DNA from: Anarhynchus alexandrinus
Taxonomy: Eukaryota > Chordata > Aves > Charadriiformes > Charadriidae
Direction: 5' to 3'
NCBI GenBank assembly: GCA_008711295.1
Contig: VUYV01000125.1
Span: 630,643 to 694,642, forward strand
DNA length: 64,000 nt
Below the pieces are notes generated by a model. The model was not told where the DNA came from. It saw only the letters and a list, made by a program, of their open reading frames with translations, and ran no database searches. The translations under genes were made by a program, and so were the position numbers. Of the stretch, positions 22,637 to 36,700 are shown in pieces (position 1 is the stretch's first letter; each line of letters begins with the position of its first letter).

Positions 22637-25600
22637 CTGGTGGTAAGAAAGATATCTGACCCATACCAGATCTTCTGCTTCAAAAAGGCTCTCACATTGT
22701 GGCTTTTACTACTTAATTCTATCCCTTACTATGAAGATACCGTTTGATCCCAAGATCAGTATAAGGACATCAGGGTTTCACTGTGTTTGAACAAATGAAT
22801 TCTTCTGAAATGTTCATTAGCCCTAATGAATGGTTGTTATTTTATTAGCTTGAACATTGCATTGTACAGCCTGTAGCAAGGCAGTGTGCTAATGCTGCTG
22901 TATTGCTTTCAGTTTGGGAAGGAGAGCAGTCTCTTTCTCGTTTGCATATCTCCACAGTGGGGGTTGTACTGTGTGAAAAGCAAAATGCTCCTGTGCTTGC
23001 CACAGTATTAAAATGCTTACTCCAAGCAGAAGCCAGCACAGGTGTGTCTGGAGAAGAGCATCCCTACATCAGAACTTTCCAGAAGACCTGAGGTCTCAAC
23101 ATGTTAGGAAGCACTTATTGGAGAAGCTGCATAGTAGTATATAAAAGAGCCTAGGACCCTGGTATGTCATGTGGCTAACTTCTAAAGATTATTTGAGAGG
23201 GAAAAAGAAGGAGGATTTTTTTATATATATAATTAAAAAGAACCTAGTCCAATAATTTAATTCTAATTATCAAAATGTTATGATCCAAATAGGAACAAAT
23301 GGCAAAATAATGCTGGAAGAGACTGCCATATCTTCTCTCTGTTCAATAAGTAATGGCAAACTAACTAACGGTACCTCTGTAAAACATTTGAAGTAAGTAA
23401 TAGTGGCATTTTGTCACTAAGATTCTTTTCCATTGTATCCTGCCCCACTGAAAATACAGACATAAATCTTTTATAAAGTCTATCCAAGTGACTCAGTTAA
23501 GTATCCTAAAGGTCCTAGAGGGGGAAAAACACCTTGAACAGTAAATACATATAAAATTGCTCCATAGAGACTACTCCAGCCTCAAAGAGCAAGAAGCATC
23601 TGTTGTTCTGAAGTCCTCCTCCACACAGTAACAGGAGGAGAAAATACTCTTTTTAGCACTAGAAACACTAATGCATATAGTACTACTTTCCCAAATCTCA
23701 GGAACAACTCCAAATTGTATTTTGAACTCTCAAATTAATAAGCAATTCTTTCATGTGCTTGAATAAGAGGAGTCTTTAACATATTCGATATTTCACTTTA
23801 CGATATTAGGCCTTTACAACTAACCTAAAACAAAATTAATTAGTAACAAGTGCTTCACATGTAAAGCGCTTCCTTCAATGAGCTTGAAGTTTTACTCAAA
23901 AGAGTAATTCCCTTTAAGGATAACTAAGCAGTATTCTTAGGATTGCAGCTAGAGATCAGGGTCTTCTCCTGCACATAAAAATACTGGCTGCTCTCTATAT
24001 TTTCTTGTACAGCAAAAGCAATGCCTCATTAGACTCTGACGTCAGTGAAGACATGACATTTCCTTATCTAAGCACACTGAATTTTTAGAGGCCTGGGAAT
24101 TGTTTTCTAACCTGAGTGATAGAACTGTAGGTTTTAAAAAATATGTGTGATTCTCAATGAATTATTCAACGATAGGAAGGAGCAGATAAGTTTTTCTACA
24201 GATAAGTTTAAGGAAAGTTCTCATTTTTTTTTCTTATCAATGGCTTCCAGGTTGCATTAATTAATTGCTATTAAAAGCTTCCATAATCTTTTAATGTCTT
24301 CTACAGAGCCAGTATTTCTCCTTTTATTGAAAGGACTTAGACTTTTGTCTTTATTTGTCTGGGGAGGGGAGATATTTTCATGTGCTTTTGGGGAATTTTA
24401 GGGGGATGTGGGGTTGCATAGGCTGAATCTGTCATATGAATAGCCTTATATTTTCCAGATCCTCACTTTTGATTAAACAGTATCCTTATAAAAAGTAATG
24501 ACTAGTATTCTTTGCTTTTATGGCAAGCCTAGGTATGGTATAAGGAAAAAGCAAGTTAAAAGTTTCAAGTTTCTTTAAAGGAATCCAGTTCTCTGTCATC
24601 CAGAGGAAACCTGCAAAATGAGACAAAACGACATGATAAAACTAATTAAAATAAATGGTGAGAAACAGATTTCTGTACCAAAAGTCTTCACACCAGACAT
24701 GTCAGTGGTTTATACGGCCCATGGGAGCATGTGAAGTTAGGAGGTGGAACTAAGGGGGGAAGAGGAAAGGGCGACTCCAAACACGAAGAGATTGAAGTGT
24801 CCTGTTCTTTTTATCTTAGAACATGGTGAACCTTTGCAAAAGTGTGTGTCTAAAAGATGAAGGGGCAAAGTCTGATGGCTCCTTCAGGATCTATGACTGC
24901 ACATACCCAAACTCCGTCTTCAAATACTTGTACTTCAAGTTGCTAATTTTTAATGCATCAGCAGAAGTTCAAGTAATTCTTCTTCAGCTCACAGAAAAAA
25001 TAAGTCCTTTATCTGTGAAATTATTTTGGGTTTGGTTTGGGAATTATTTTTTTTTAAGGGGAAAAAAAAAAAAAAAGAAGTTTAACAGGAAAAACACAAA
25101 AGGAAGCCTGGACTTTGGATGTAAAGAAAACTAGGAGAATCCATAGATGGTGTTCATGTAGATTACCAAATAATAATTACTGAATGCCTGAAAGACAAAT
25201 GTCAAGGTAGTAACTAGTCTCATCCATGCTAATAAGGTGCTTCTACGTTTATCTGTTATTTGGCTTTATCACCAATGACAAAGTTTAGTAATCACACCTC
25301 AGGGTAGTTTGCCAATTTACAGCAGTGTATAAGATTTACTTATATATTTTCTACTTTCATGGGTTTTTCCCAGAAGCAACAAAACCCATCAGTACGAGTG
25401 AACCTAATGAAGAGATATCAGCCCAAATCTAGTGTAGACAATATCATGGTGAACAGCCTGGAAGTACTGGAGCATATTTGTCAGAAGTACTTACCTCTCT
25501 TTCCTATGACTATGAGGATCTAAGCAAAAGCCTCAGCACCATATGCTCAGATAAACAGTCCAGACCTGACACAGAAACAACTTTAGTGCCGGCAGTGCCA

Positions 25601-27422
25601 TCTATCTCATAGCTCAGTACAAAATTTTTGTTCTTTATTATTCTTTAGTCTTATAGAAGTCTATAAAAAAAAAAAATCAAAGAAACTCATGTTTTAAACC
25701 ATTTTTCTACGTAAAACATTTAATAATTTCTTATTTCTAACAACTACTTTTAAAAGTAAGAAAGTAATACAAAAAATTGTAGATTTCATACTTTACACCA
25801 TATTATCAACAGTATTTAGTTAATGAAGAATTGTTGCATTCTCTTCTGCCATATGTTCAACAAATAATTTACAAAAACCTTAATTATTTGTTTATACATT
25901 TCTGAAATTGTGTTTAGCGTGCTGTGTGCCTACTGTTTGACAAGACATAACAAAGAGTCTTAGAATTAACTGAAAATATGTTAATCATGCATGTAAAACA
26001 GTTGGACAGAAAGAAAGATATTGATACTAATGTATGAATTTGTCAACATTTTCTTCTGCAAAACGAAAAGTCTCTCAAAGAGAACAGCCAACTTTTTAGC
26101 AATAAGCTTACTTCATATTTCAAAGTATGGTCCAGACTAGTAGCATCTATGTACTAGCAATAACAAAAGATTCATGAGTCTCATCCTAAATTCAACTTAA
26201 CCTGTTAAGCATATTTCAAAGAATCCACTAACTGAGGATTAATATTACTTAATTTATCTTTAAATAAAAATCTAGGTCCTTTTAATGTGACTTGCTAGAT
26301 GATACTTTCAGTTCAGTATTTGACAATACTTACAACAATGTTTTTCCTCTTTCAACGTCACCCCAATCCTCCTAATATTTTTTCAATAAATATCTATGAG
26401 AAGGTACTTCTGTGTTTCATTTAATTCACCTTCTGAGAGTCTCTTATGTATCTATTACACTGCAAAGATCTTTGCCTGGTCAAGAATCAATATCATCCCC
26501 ATTTACAAAAAAAAATAGACACATAGAGGATGCATTTATTTCATCCAGAGCAGGGTGATCTGAGAACGTGCTACTGCACACTGGTCTTTCTGACCTTTAT
26601 TTTGTACTTGTGCACTTTACGATAATGTGGACTTTTCCATCATAACAGCCACCAGCGACTGCAGTATTACAAGCAGCATGTGGAGGTATCTGCCTTGTCC
26701 ACCCCATGAGGTTAACCAATGCTCCTAGAAAGCCCTGTGGGATATGTCATACCTGACTGCACTATCTGTACATCCGGAGGGCATGTGCTGACCTCTGCGC
26801 TCAGGAGTAACATGGCTTTGAGCATTGCTTCTTTTTCCATCCATGGGGTAGCCCAGGTAGCTCATGGCTGCACCTTCGCATGCATCCAAGCAGGGTTGAC
26901 CATCCCATTACGTGCCTGATGAGCCATAAGACATCACACAGAAACTCAGCACTAGTAACATTAGCCTCCAGCTTACTTCCTAAGCATTGAACCAACTAAT
27001 CTTCTGGAATTACGGTTCTCTTCTTGTAAATCACCTGTGTTAGAGACAGACTCTCATGATAAGCAGCTAGACAGAAAAACTATGTACAGACTACTTTGAA
27101 GTGCAGCATTTTCAGACCTCCTGAGGGATCAGAGGATGTCGTGTGTATAGTTATGCAAGAAATGCAGCATTAGCATGCTTTTCTCCCATGTGCCCAGCCA
27201 TCACAGCTTGTCAGGTATGAGGAAGGAGCAGTCTCTGAAGCTGCATCATGAAAAGACTGACAGAGTGTCGAGCAGGCAGAAGGAAGAGGCAGAGGAATGA
27301 GGCATGGGCAGTCTGCTTTTAACACAGGTTAAACACTTCCACTTTTGGGGTCTGGTACAAGCAAAGCAAGTGAATTAGGTGCAAATTAGCTCTAGAAAGC
27401 TATTACAGTACATTTCAAGCCT

Positions 27423-27461
27423 AAAAAAAACCAACCAACCAAACAAACAAACAAAAAAACC
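27423..27461. repeat. CCAA/CAAA simple repeat
   Basis: Short tract of AACCAACCAACC followed by CAAA units, A/C-rich. Confidence 0.85.
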
Positions 27462-27726
27462 CTGGAAAATAACTTAATTGTTTTAAGATGAAATATTTAC
27501 CTGGCTACATAAAACGTTATGTTAAATATGCGCATTTAAAGGGGGTCAGTTATGTTGTTATCTGAAAGTGCTCTGTGGTCCTTGACGGTAGGTCTGTAAT
27601 TAAGTTGATAATGGAAGAAATTGGATAATGCCGTCCTGGAAAATTAACAGGGAAAGACTGAGCCAAGAAGCTAGGTTCCCAAGACCTTGTCTTCTGTGCA
27701 ATGCCTCAGAAGGGGAATCCTGCCTT

Positions 27727-27850
27727 AAACAAACAAACAAACAAACAAAACAGACACCACCCCGCCCCCCCAAAAAAAACACACACAAAAAATGAACCAA
27801 CCAACCAATCAAACAAAAAAACAAGCTCCCCAAAACACCCAACAAACAAC
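27727..27850. repeat. CAAA repeat and A/C-rich low-complexity tract
   Basis: Starts with several CAAA units and continues as A/C-rich sequence with C runs at about 27763-27770 and CCAA units. The minus-strand frame through it (27600-27869) is low-complexity and not a gene. Confidence 0.85.
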
Positions 27851-29570
27851 TAGTTTGGTAACCTAACAACTCGGTATTAACTTATTAGCACTATCTAAAT
27901 TATTTCAATTTCAGAGACATATTTGCTAAATGATAGAACTGGGAGAAAAGGTATCTAAAATTTTCTTTCCTGTTGGTTTTAATTCAGAGCTATGTTTGAG
28001 CACCTGCAAGGGAATGCAAGAGGGTCCTGCAGAGTGAAATCCCATTATCCCTCCTGCAACAGCTCCCAACACAGGAACCTGTGTGCCTCAGCATTTCAGG
28101 TATTTCAGGTATTATGGGAGTCTGTTACACTTCAATATAACAACTCCCAACACATAATATTAGATACATAGAAAAGGGTTTGCTGGGTAGATGGAGATCT
28201 CAGATCATTTCCAAGCACTTCACAGCTACTTATTTTCTTCCTATTCAGGATGAATTTTCACACATCTAAGAGCTAAAAGATAGCAATTTTTTTAAGAATC
28301 TATTACATCCTCTTAGTAGTTTTTATGAGAACTATAAGTTGTAAAAAAATTACAATGTTTATGATGCTTCGTGCGTCTGGGAGGAATGACCTGTATTCCT
28401 CACTTATGTTTTCACTCACCAGTAGAACAGCCACAACAAATGAGGAACAAATTAGGTCTTAACTCTGCTCCAGGAGATGCCATTGTGAGTTCTCTCTTTC
28501 TGTGCAAGAAACTGAGAAAATCTAAACATAATCAATGTAGGTTGCCCATAGATAACCAACTCAATGTACATAAAATTATAAAAAAAAAAAAAAGGTAGAA
28601 AAAATTGCAGTGAAGGTCAAGTAATTTTAAATAAAAATTAGTAAGTATTTTAAGCATGGCTGCTCCACATTTTAGAAAAAAAAAAAAAATTGTAAGTATA
28701 TGAGGACAAAATTGTTTTTATTTTAAATTGTGCTTTTTTTTCTTCTTTTTTTTTTCTTTTTTTTTTTTAGTAAACTATCAGAAACTTACAGCCACTGCTA
28801 TTTCAGATGTAGTAAAGTATTCTTGAGGTGGACTATAAAAATTGTTGCATCAGTAATTAGGTTTGGTTGAGTTGGATGTGTTCCAGATGAAGCGGTGTTG
28901 CATTTTTGTAGATTATTGTGGGAGGATCTTTTATTTCTAATTATTGTTGAAGACAAACAGTGTTTAAAAGGACAAATAATTCTTGTGTAGGGATTGGGAG
29001 TTAATGATATATTGGAATGCAGCACAACTGAGAGATTAACAGGTTATAGTTGCAGGAACCATATATTTGATGTTGAAAGTTTTATCTCTTGATCAATGTA
29101 CCCCACAGTGCCCCTCCCTCTTCTGAATAATTCAGTTTTTATTGAACAATTTTTCTTAATCTTGTTTTTCTGTAAACTTACATTCTGCCTATGATGGTTT
29201 CAGGGAAAAAAGGAAGATATTGACCACACAAAATAAAAGAGAACAAATGTGAACCTACAGGCATTGTTTTCCAAGTGCTAATTGGTATTTAGGTTTTAAA
29301 ACAAATAAGACATAAGATTTCATACTGTTATGTGGGTTTATAGCAGATGTTGAAGAATGTCTTTCTCTTTTATTAATATATTTTATGTATGTCATAAACA
29401 TGGCGTAGTGGAAATGAGCTATGGTTTCCTATATTAAGTTTCGTTGTATTGGTTTTTAATTTGATTGAGTATTCTGCACACGTATTTTAACACCATGTGT
29501 TATGATCATTTGTGTGTGGATTAAGAGATGACAAGATACAGGCATGTTAAGGGAGGCTATCGATCAAATT

Positions 29571-29590
29571 GATCAATCAATCAATCAGTC
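29571..29590. repeat. ATCA tetranucleotide repeat
   Basis: GATCAATCAATCAATCAG-type units, a short array next to a GATCAAATTGATC palindrome. Confidence 0.8.
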
Positions 29591-30002
29591 ATTCAGGCTA
29601 TCTTTCAAAGAAAAGCAGAGATAAAAGGCTGGAAAATCACACGTGTTACCAAATGTACACTCTCTAATCAGGGTATTCTTTAGCTCAGTGCAGGACTGTA
29701 GGAGAGCACTGATATCCTGAGCTACTAAATTAGTGTATATTACTATGGTAAAATCAGGTATTTGTTCTCCATTATTCCTGCTGACTTCTATGGTGTTGAA
29801 TGAAAAATAATTGCCTGTGTTTAAATTCCAAGAAGAAATTTTGACATTTTGTTACTCAAACATGCATCTCTTATTTTGATGTTTGGTTTGCTTGATTATT
29901 TATAATAATATATATATCTTTCTTGCAATCAGCTGTGAAAATATTTTTAAATTTCAGTACTGGGAAAAAAGATTAAGGATGTTGTAAATATCCTTTCAGT
30001 TT

Positions 30003-30026
30003 AAAAACAAACAAACAAACAAAAAA
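30003..30026. repeat. CAAA simple repeat
   Basis: About four tandem CAAA units ending in an A-run. Confidence 0.8.
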
Positions 30027-31046
30027 TCCCCAAACTTTATTTTTTTAATCAGTACATACTGTAGATACTGTCAGATGTACCAAAGATGTCAAAAATGGGA
30101 GAAAACTGTTTTTTTTCAGACAGCAAATGAACACAATAATTGCTACTGTGTAAGATATTTTATGCTTTGAAAGACGTTTCTTCAAAATCTTAGTCATGAA
30201 TATCCATATGACTCCAACTAACTAAATGGTGTTTTTAAGCAAATTCTTGTCTTGGTTTGTTTACTTAGACTGCTGCCATTAAATATTACAAAGCGTTAGA
30301 AATGCATTGTAAGTAACATTACTCTTTGTACTGACAGTTTTGGTGTAATAATGATCGATGTAAGTGAAATTCCTGAGGAATGATGGCCTTGTGTTCTAAT
30401 CTATGAAGTTTCAGATTTTGTGAATTAATCTGATTACTACAGTGAAAACGAGTTACAGGAACTGTTATTTGATTCATAAGAAAATAGTTCATACTCTAGC
30501 TTCCCTTTATCCCTTTTAAAAAAGCAACCCTGACTCAAACAAGAACATATAAAGAGGAGATAGCATCTTAAAATAATGAGCTCAATGGGTAACTTTTATA
30601 AGTGGATGGAAATGAGAGGGGATAAACACAAAAAACAATCTGCAAAAAGAACACAAAAAGCATTTAAAGTTCAGCCAAAATACTAACTATGAACTCTAGT
30701 CAATGCCAGTCATGTCTATTGTTATAGTAGTATCTATTATTTTTATCGAAGATGATATCACCAACTTTATGTTTTAGTCTTTAAAATTGCTGGCTAAATG
30801 TATATTTCTTGCAAGACACCAAAATGTTAATGTTAACATTTGTTAATGGACAGCACCTCTTTTGTTACTGTAGATAAAGGCAGAGAAAAATGTTTATCTT
30901 GCCTTTTCTACAAGCAATAAATACATTTACAAAAATGTATTACATGTACATTTCCAAAGCATTTGTATTACAAAACAATAAAAAAAGAGTTCCTCTCTAA
31001 GCACCAGAACTAACTACGCCTAGTTTTCTACATGTATTGTGGGGTC

Positions 31047-31073
31047 TTTTTGTTTGTTTGTTTGTTTGTTTTG
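31047..31073. repeat. TTTG simple repeat
   Basis: About six tandem TTTG units. Confidence 0.85.
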
Positions 31074-33413
31074 TCAAAATCTACTGCAATATCTACATGG
31101 CACACCAACCATGGTAATCTCTGTCCTCCACTATAAAGCCACACTGAAGTACCATCAGGTCACCTCCTTCTAATAATTTATTAGTAATTCTCCTCCACAC
31201 CACAGTATTTCAATCTGTTTTAAATGAGTTTATCTCCTCCCTTTCATTTTCTCAGTCTTTGATGATATTTCTAGTTAATAGCTGTGGTCCTCCAATTAAA
31301 TGGAACCTCTGATCCTTCTTCTGCTTCTCATTCTAGTATCCTCACAGGTTTTTTCCATGGACTAAGACCTTCTCACCCATGTACTCTGATTATTCTGCAT
31401 CTTCTCACCAGTGTGAGAAATTGCTGTCTAAATTATGTGTGTGCCTTTCTGCCCACGGAGACAAAAAAAATGTCTTTATTCGTCAACTGATTTCCCCAAT
31501 GTCTTGGGACATGCATACACCTTTCAAACAGCTAGACTGTAAAAGTTATTTTAAACAGTTAAAAAGAAAAATTCTGGAGTTACTGTGGGAACATAGTCTT
31601 CCAGAAGCCTGATATCCAACAGGAAAATGGGCTAAGAAATGTGGATCAAAGGAATGTCAAACACATGGTCTTGCTCAAAAAAAAAACCCCCAAACTCAAA
31701 AAAAAATCCCCAACTAGAGGAATTTTGGACGAGCTAACCTAGATTAAAAGAGTACAGCTTTGGATGACAGGGAAAACTTCTGTATAGGACTTGAAGCCAT
31801 TGAGCTCTGGATTTACTAAAACTTAACAAAGAAATTCTGTGTTTGCAATCCAAACTGAATGTGCTAAATCATGCGGATCTTTTTTTTTTTTGAGAATTGA
31901 AAGGAATTTCTTATTCATATCATCACTGCTTCTAAATAATATCAGCTAGGCAGATGCAGCTAATTTCTCTTGCGCAGTTCGCAGTGTGGCAGTTCAGCTT
32001 TGGGAGGCTATAGCAGATCAAGTACAGGTGTAATTTCTATTGTCTCTGATGAGTATTTGATTCACCGCACCTCAGCGTAAAGGGTGTATTTTTCAACCTT
32101 GTAACAAAAGAACATCTGCAGAAACAAATGAACAGGATGAAAAAAAATTCTCTAAAGGATTGTTAGGTTGGACCACTCCTTTGATCTCTAGGGACTTCAG
32201 TTGCCAGAAGCAGGAATGAAATGTGAATCTACAAATAACATTTGGCATTGAAGTACAACTCTTCTCTGTCCATCTAATAGAATGTGACTTTTCTTCAGGC
32301 TCGAAGGTCATAATCTTTTTTTGTATTTCAGATACAATATTCTTGTATTAATCTGAGGACTGTAAAAGTGAATTTAAACCCTGCCTAGTCTGAAGAAGTT
32401 GCTCTGGCCCAGGAAAACATCTGTGTGTAAATGGGTCATTCTTACCTGCGTGCATATATATGGTTGAAAAACTGGATTTTAATCATCAACTTGTCAAAGG
32501 TTAATGATCAAAATGTTTTTGTAAAGTGTATCTTTGGCTACTCTTATCAGCTTCTTCTTTTTGTTTTCTCTCCTTTCCTTTCAGGGAAAGAGGGATTTTG
32601 ATATTTAATATTATTCTTCTCTATGGCTGCAGTGCTCCAATGCTGGCTATCTGATTACCAAAGCTACAAATTGTTACTCTTGAATAGATGTTAGACACCA
32701 TTACACCTCTGGTGAATGAATAGACACAATTTGTAAGAGCCATCCTAATTTGCAAGATACTAAAATATTTGACTGCTTATATTAAAAAATAACTTGACAA
32801 ATAATATGCTTCCATATTATATCCATCCATCCATATTTTATAGACAAAATTCCCAATTGTAATTAATCTTTCCTATTTAGCTGACTGGAACCAAAGGACT
32901 TGAAAGAAAACTACAATTCTGAAAATTCTAATTCTGGAGTACCACATTTTAAAATAAATACATAGAGAAACATTCTTTATCATACTCTTTGCTTTCACGT
33001 TCTTGTGTAAGGAAATCTCTTAAATGGTGAACTTTTCCAGATTGAGATGGAAATTGCCCTTTAAAGCATTCTCGCTCAAGAGACAAAATTCCCAATTATA
33101 AATATTAAATAAAGTTTTTGATGTGACAGAACTACCCTCAGGTACCACTTTGGGATACCTAAAAGGAGCAAGTGGAGGGACATATATAAAAAAAAATGGA
33201 AGAAAAGAAACATTTATGTGAAATATTTATATATTTTAATGTTATTAATTTTTATCCATAGTATTAGAAAAATATAGACATAATGCATTCTAAATTCTTT
33301 TGAATAATATGGCCAATGTGCCCATCCAGTGATGAAATAAACCTTGTTTGTTCTATGTGCCTATACTTAAATATATTTTTGCTTTCTGAGTTTCTTTTTA
33401 TTTTTATTAGAGG

Positions 33414-33700
33414 AATTATTATCATCATTATCATCATCACCACCATAGAATCATAGAATCGTAGAATCACAGAATGGTTTGGGCTGGAAGGGACCTTAAA
33501 GATCATCGAGTTCCAACCCCCCTGCCATGGGCAGGGACACCTCCCACCAGACCAGATTGCTCAAAGACTCATCCAACCTGGCCTTGAACACCTCCAGGGA
33601 TGGGGCAGCCACAACTATTATTACTATTGCTATTGCTGCTATTATTATTATTATTATTGTTGTAGTTGTTGTTGTTGTTGTTGTTATTATTATTATTATT
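33414..33700. repeat. ATT/ATC/GTT trinucleotide microsatellite split by a CR1 insertion
   Basis: Left part (33414-33443) is ATT, ATC and ACC triplets. The right part (33617-33700) is ATT, then GTT, then ATT triplets. A CR1 tail occupies 33445-33616 exactly between them. The open frame crossing the region is only the translation of CR1 plus triplets. Confidence 0.85.
33445..33616 (-). mobile_element. CR1 LINE, 3' tail only (5'-truncated)
   Basis: The left edge holds the characteristic CR1 terminus read on the opposite strand (ATAGAATCATAGAATCGTAG). It is followed by the well-known GGTTTGGGCTGGAAGGGACC block and the CCATGGGCAGGGACACCTCC block. The element therefore runs on the minus strand with its 3' end at 33445. 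It is cut off at the 5' side after GGCAGCCACAACT, so only about 170 bases of untranslated tail remain. Extreme 5' truncation is normal for CR1 copies. Confidence 0.95.
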
Positions 33701-36700
33701 AATTGCTACTGGGGTAAAACAGTACTGCAGCAACCTCCTGCTCCAGGGAGAGATGTTCTGATTGTGAACTCAAAAGAGATGACGTTGCTGGTGCTCTGGG
33801 ACCTGCACAATCCTTAAGAAGTTCCTGTGAGGATACAAATGTCACTCTGAGGGCTGAAGGACCTTTTAACTAGAACAACCCGAGTTCTTTCCTGAGACCC
33901 ATATCTGATACAATTAAGAGCACAAATAGAAAAATAATTGCATGGATAGGTCTTATTTTGTCATAAAACATTTTATTTCTTTACTTATTCTTTTGCCCAT
34001 TCACTTTGCTTCTCTCCTGTGCTTTGTGTTTTTGGTTGTAATCTTTAACTGAGAATCCCCCAGGGAAGGGGTTGCTGTTGCTGCACCTTGGCACGGTCTC
34101 TAATGCGGTGCAGCCTCTAACCCCAGCCTCGACAACAGCTGTCTGGAAAGTACATTTTGACTGTCAATAGAGATAAAATCAAATGAGACAAAACGAAGAT
34201 TTCTCAAAATTATCATGAGAACCAGAGTACTCATTGGAAAAGTGGAGTCCCTGAGGGGAAGGAAATAGTCATGATATTTAATTGATATACCAGAAAGCAC
34301 GATGAAGCAGCTGTATTGCCTGAATCAGAGTAGAGGTAGAAATCTCAGCATCTTGTGTCATGCAAGTTTTCTGGCTGCTGTACCGCTAACAATCTGAAAA
34401 GAAAAAAGGACCTTATGTCTTCTTTAGATGAGTATGCCCTTTTCCGTCTTGCACAAAAACGTTCTACCAGTCATGAAAAATAATACCTTTCAGAAATTTA
34501 ACTGGAACTAGCACATCTCCTTTCCTTGACTTCCTTTTTTTTGTGATGTATATCAATTTCTAACACACATCTCTGTGTTTTACCTCAGGAAAAGCAAACC
34601 AAACCAACCAACCAACCAAAAACTATTAAAGAAAAAAAGAAAGGGAAAAAAACCCCAACATAAACCCAAGAACACTTCAAAATAATGTTATATGACAAGG
34701 AAAAATTGTCATATGCTGAGACAGGATGGCCCTGTCAGCTCACTGCAGTGATATAAAAGCATTCCTAAAATCTCTCACATTGTCAAATTCCAACCTGAAT
34801 GATTTACAAAATGTTGTGATAGGCTGCCAGATCATCAGAATATGAAAGAAAAATTTTTGGTTAGTGTTCTTCTTGTTTTACAGAAAACCAATAATCGAAA
34901 TGTAATGTTGATTTGAAATGCATTCCACCATGAGAGACCAGGTGTCAAAAGTCTCCTGGCTCTAATAATATTCTCTTATTTTGAAATCACAAGATCTTTG
35001 GCTGGGTTTGCAGTTAAGTCTCTGAAATGCAGATGGCACACCTCCATTAAATACTTTATTGTGATTTCATGGTTCCTCCCCTGGGTTCTGAAATTCAGTG
35101 TGAATGAGCTGTTAAAACTAATTGTGCAACGTAAGTGCTGAAACACCAAAGAATTTTAAAAATTATGTTCCAACTCTCTTTTTCTCTCTCAGAACAAAAA
35201 ATTAACAACAACAACAACAAAAGAAAAATGATTAAACTCTTCTTATTTATTGGAAAAATCTGCAACAGCCCGTTCAGGGAAAAACAGCCTCACACACCCT
35301 AAAAGCTACTTGAAGTTTAAATGGTTAAAGCATATTCTTGTTAAGATGAAAATACCTTTTGCAGGCATCTGAAATAAACTCTTTCACCAAGTTCAATCAT
35401 GATGTTGTCCTTGGAATTCTAATATAAATAACAGTAGGATGCAGACCTTGGTGTAACACAGTTCACATTGCAAAATTGCAACTCCAGCATTTACAAAGAA
35501 CTGAAGCCAAAAAAAATCCAAAACGGCACCTTGATCATTACAGACTTTAAGGTAGGAACTTCAGGTTTGCCTGTAAAAAGCCATATTTGGAATTTTATCA
35601 GCTTTCTTCTCCCACAACCCTTTGTGTATTTTGGAGAAATTCAGCTTCAGCTTCATTTGATTGAGTGGTAGCAACACCAGGGAACGCAGATTTCAAAGCC
35701 CACAACATATATTGCATGAGGATGAACCCTTCCAGCTTCTACAAAGCTGGCTCGCTGGGTTGCACTTCATAGGTGTTCCTGCAATGATTCAAAGTGCTAA
35801 CAGGTCGCCATATTGAGGGATGAGGGGAAAGGCAAACTTTGCTAGAGATTTCAGAGAACTGCTGCCCCCTTTTCTCTAAACAGCTCTTTGGAACGGTATA
35901 CGTGTTTGATAGTGACTTAATGCTCCCATTAACAACCGTGATTTAGCTTTGCCATAAAAGGGAGAGCAAACAAGCAGGGCAGAACACTAGTGCAAGGCAG
36001 CCAGCGTGCAAGTAGAGAGAATAGGAATCACGCACCTGTGGAGAAAGAGGCAAACTCTAAAAGGAGAGAGGCGTGTGTTAACTTGGTTTTGTGAGGAACT
36101 GAGGTCTGTTCAATCAGATAGTCTCTCTTCTGCTGACTGATTTTCTTTAAGTACACAGGTTTGCAGCTGGAAGTGGGAGCAGGCCATGGACGGCACAGAA
36201 ACATAACATCTGAGATGCCCATCACGGTCCTCCTCCCTATCTAGTGCAAAAGCTTTTCATAAACTGCTGTAGGTGGCAAAGCGTGGGGTCACGGACTCCC
36301 TGGGTGCTCATCATCCTCTCAATAACCGCGGGTGCTCCATAGTCCACTGGCAGAGGGACTTGCGCTCACCTGAGAACAGCAATCTCACAGCATCACCACC
36401 TGTGGGCACAGGGTCTTGAGCAGAAACCAATTGGTACCCATATCAGAAGAGCCGCTGTGTGCAGCTTGCTGGAAGTGACACTTTAAAGGGGTGCATCCTT
36501 GCCTCGTTACCTTAACAGCAGCCATGTAGAGGAGTGACATTAACTTTTAACTCAGGCCTTCCTATGTAGAAAGTGGAGGAACCATGCGGTGTTGGTGACA
36601 AACTGTCTGTAGGGGTAGTGAACAGACACACGTGCACGAGTACTCAGCCTCTGCACAGGTATTACTGCTGCCGAAAGAACTGCCGCTCACCGCTCCCATA

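Larger units (their letters stand above)
22640..33410. other. AT-rich unique DNA, no established gene
   Basis: Scattered splice-like pairs occur on the minus strand (for example near 25486-25508, 27013-27044 and 28783-28838), each with one open frame of only 7-14 codons. They are too short to support. No transposon body was recognised, and the simple repeats are listed separately. Confidence 0.55.

Noticed and set aside
25486..25508. 23-base minus-strand segment with strong splice sites
   Set aside because: Seven codons are too few to distinguish from chance, although its phase would fit 22582-22636.
28783..29295. Two minus-strand splice-bounded segments with compatible phase
   Set aside because: One is only 43 bases. 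The other is a pyrimidine-rich stretch that looks more like intron end than coding DNA, with a poor acceptor.
33527..33817. 96-codon open frame
   Set aside because: Translation of a CR1 tail plus trinucleotide repeat.
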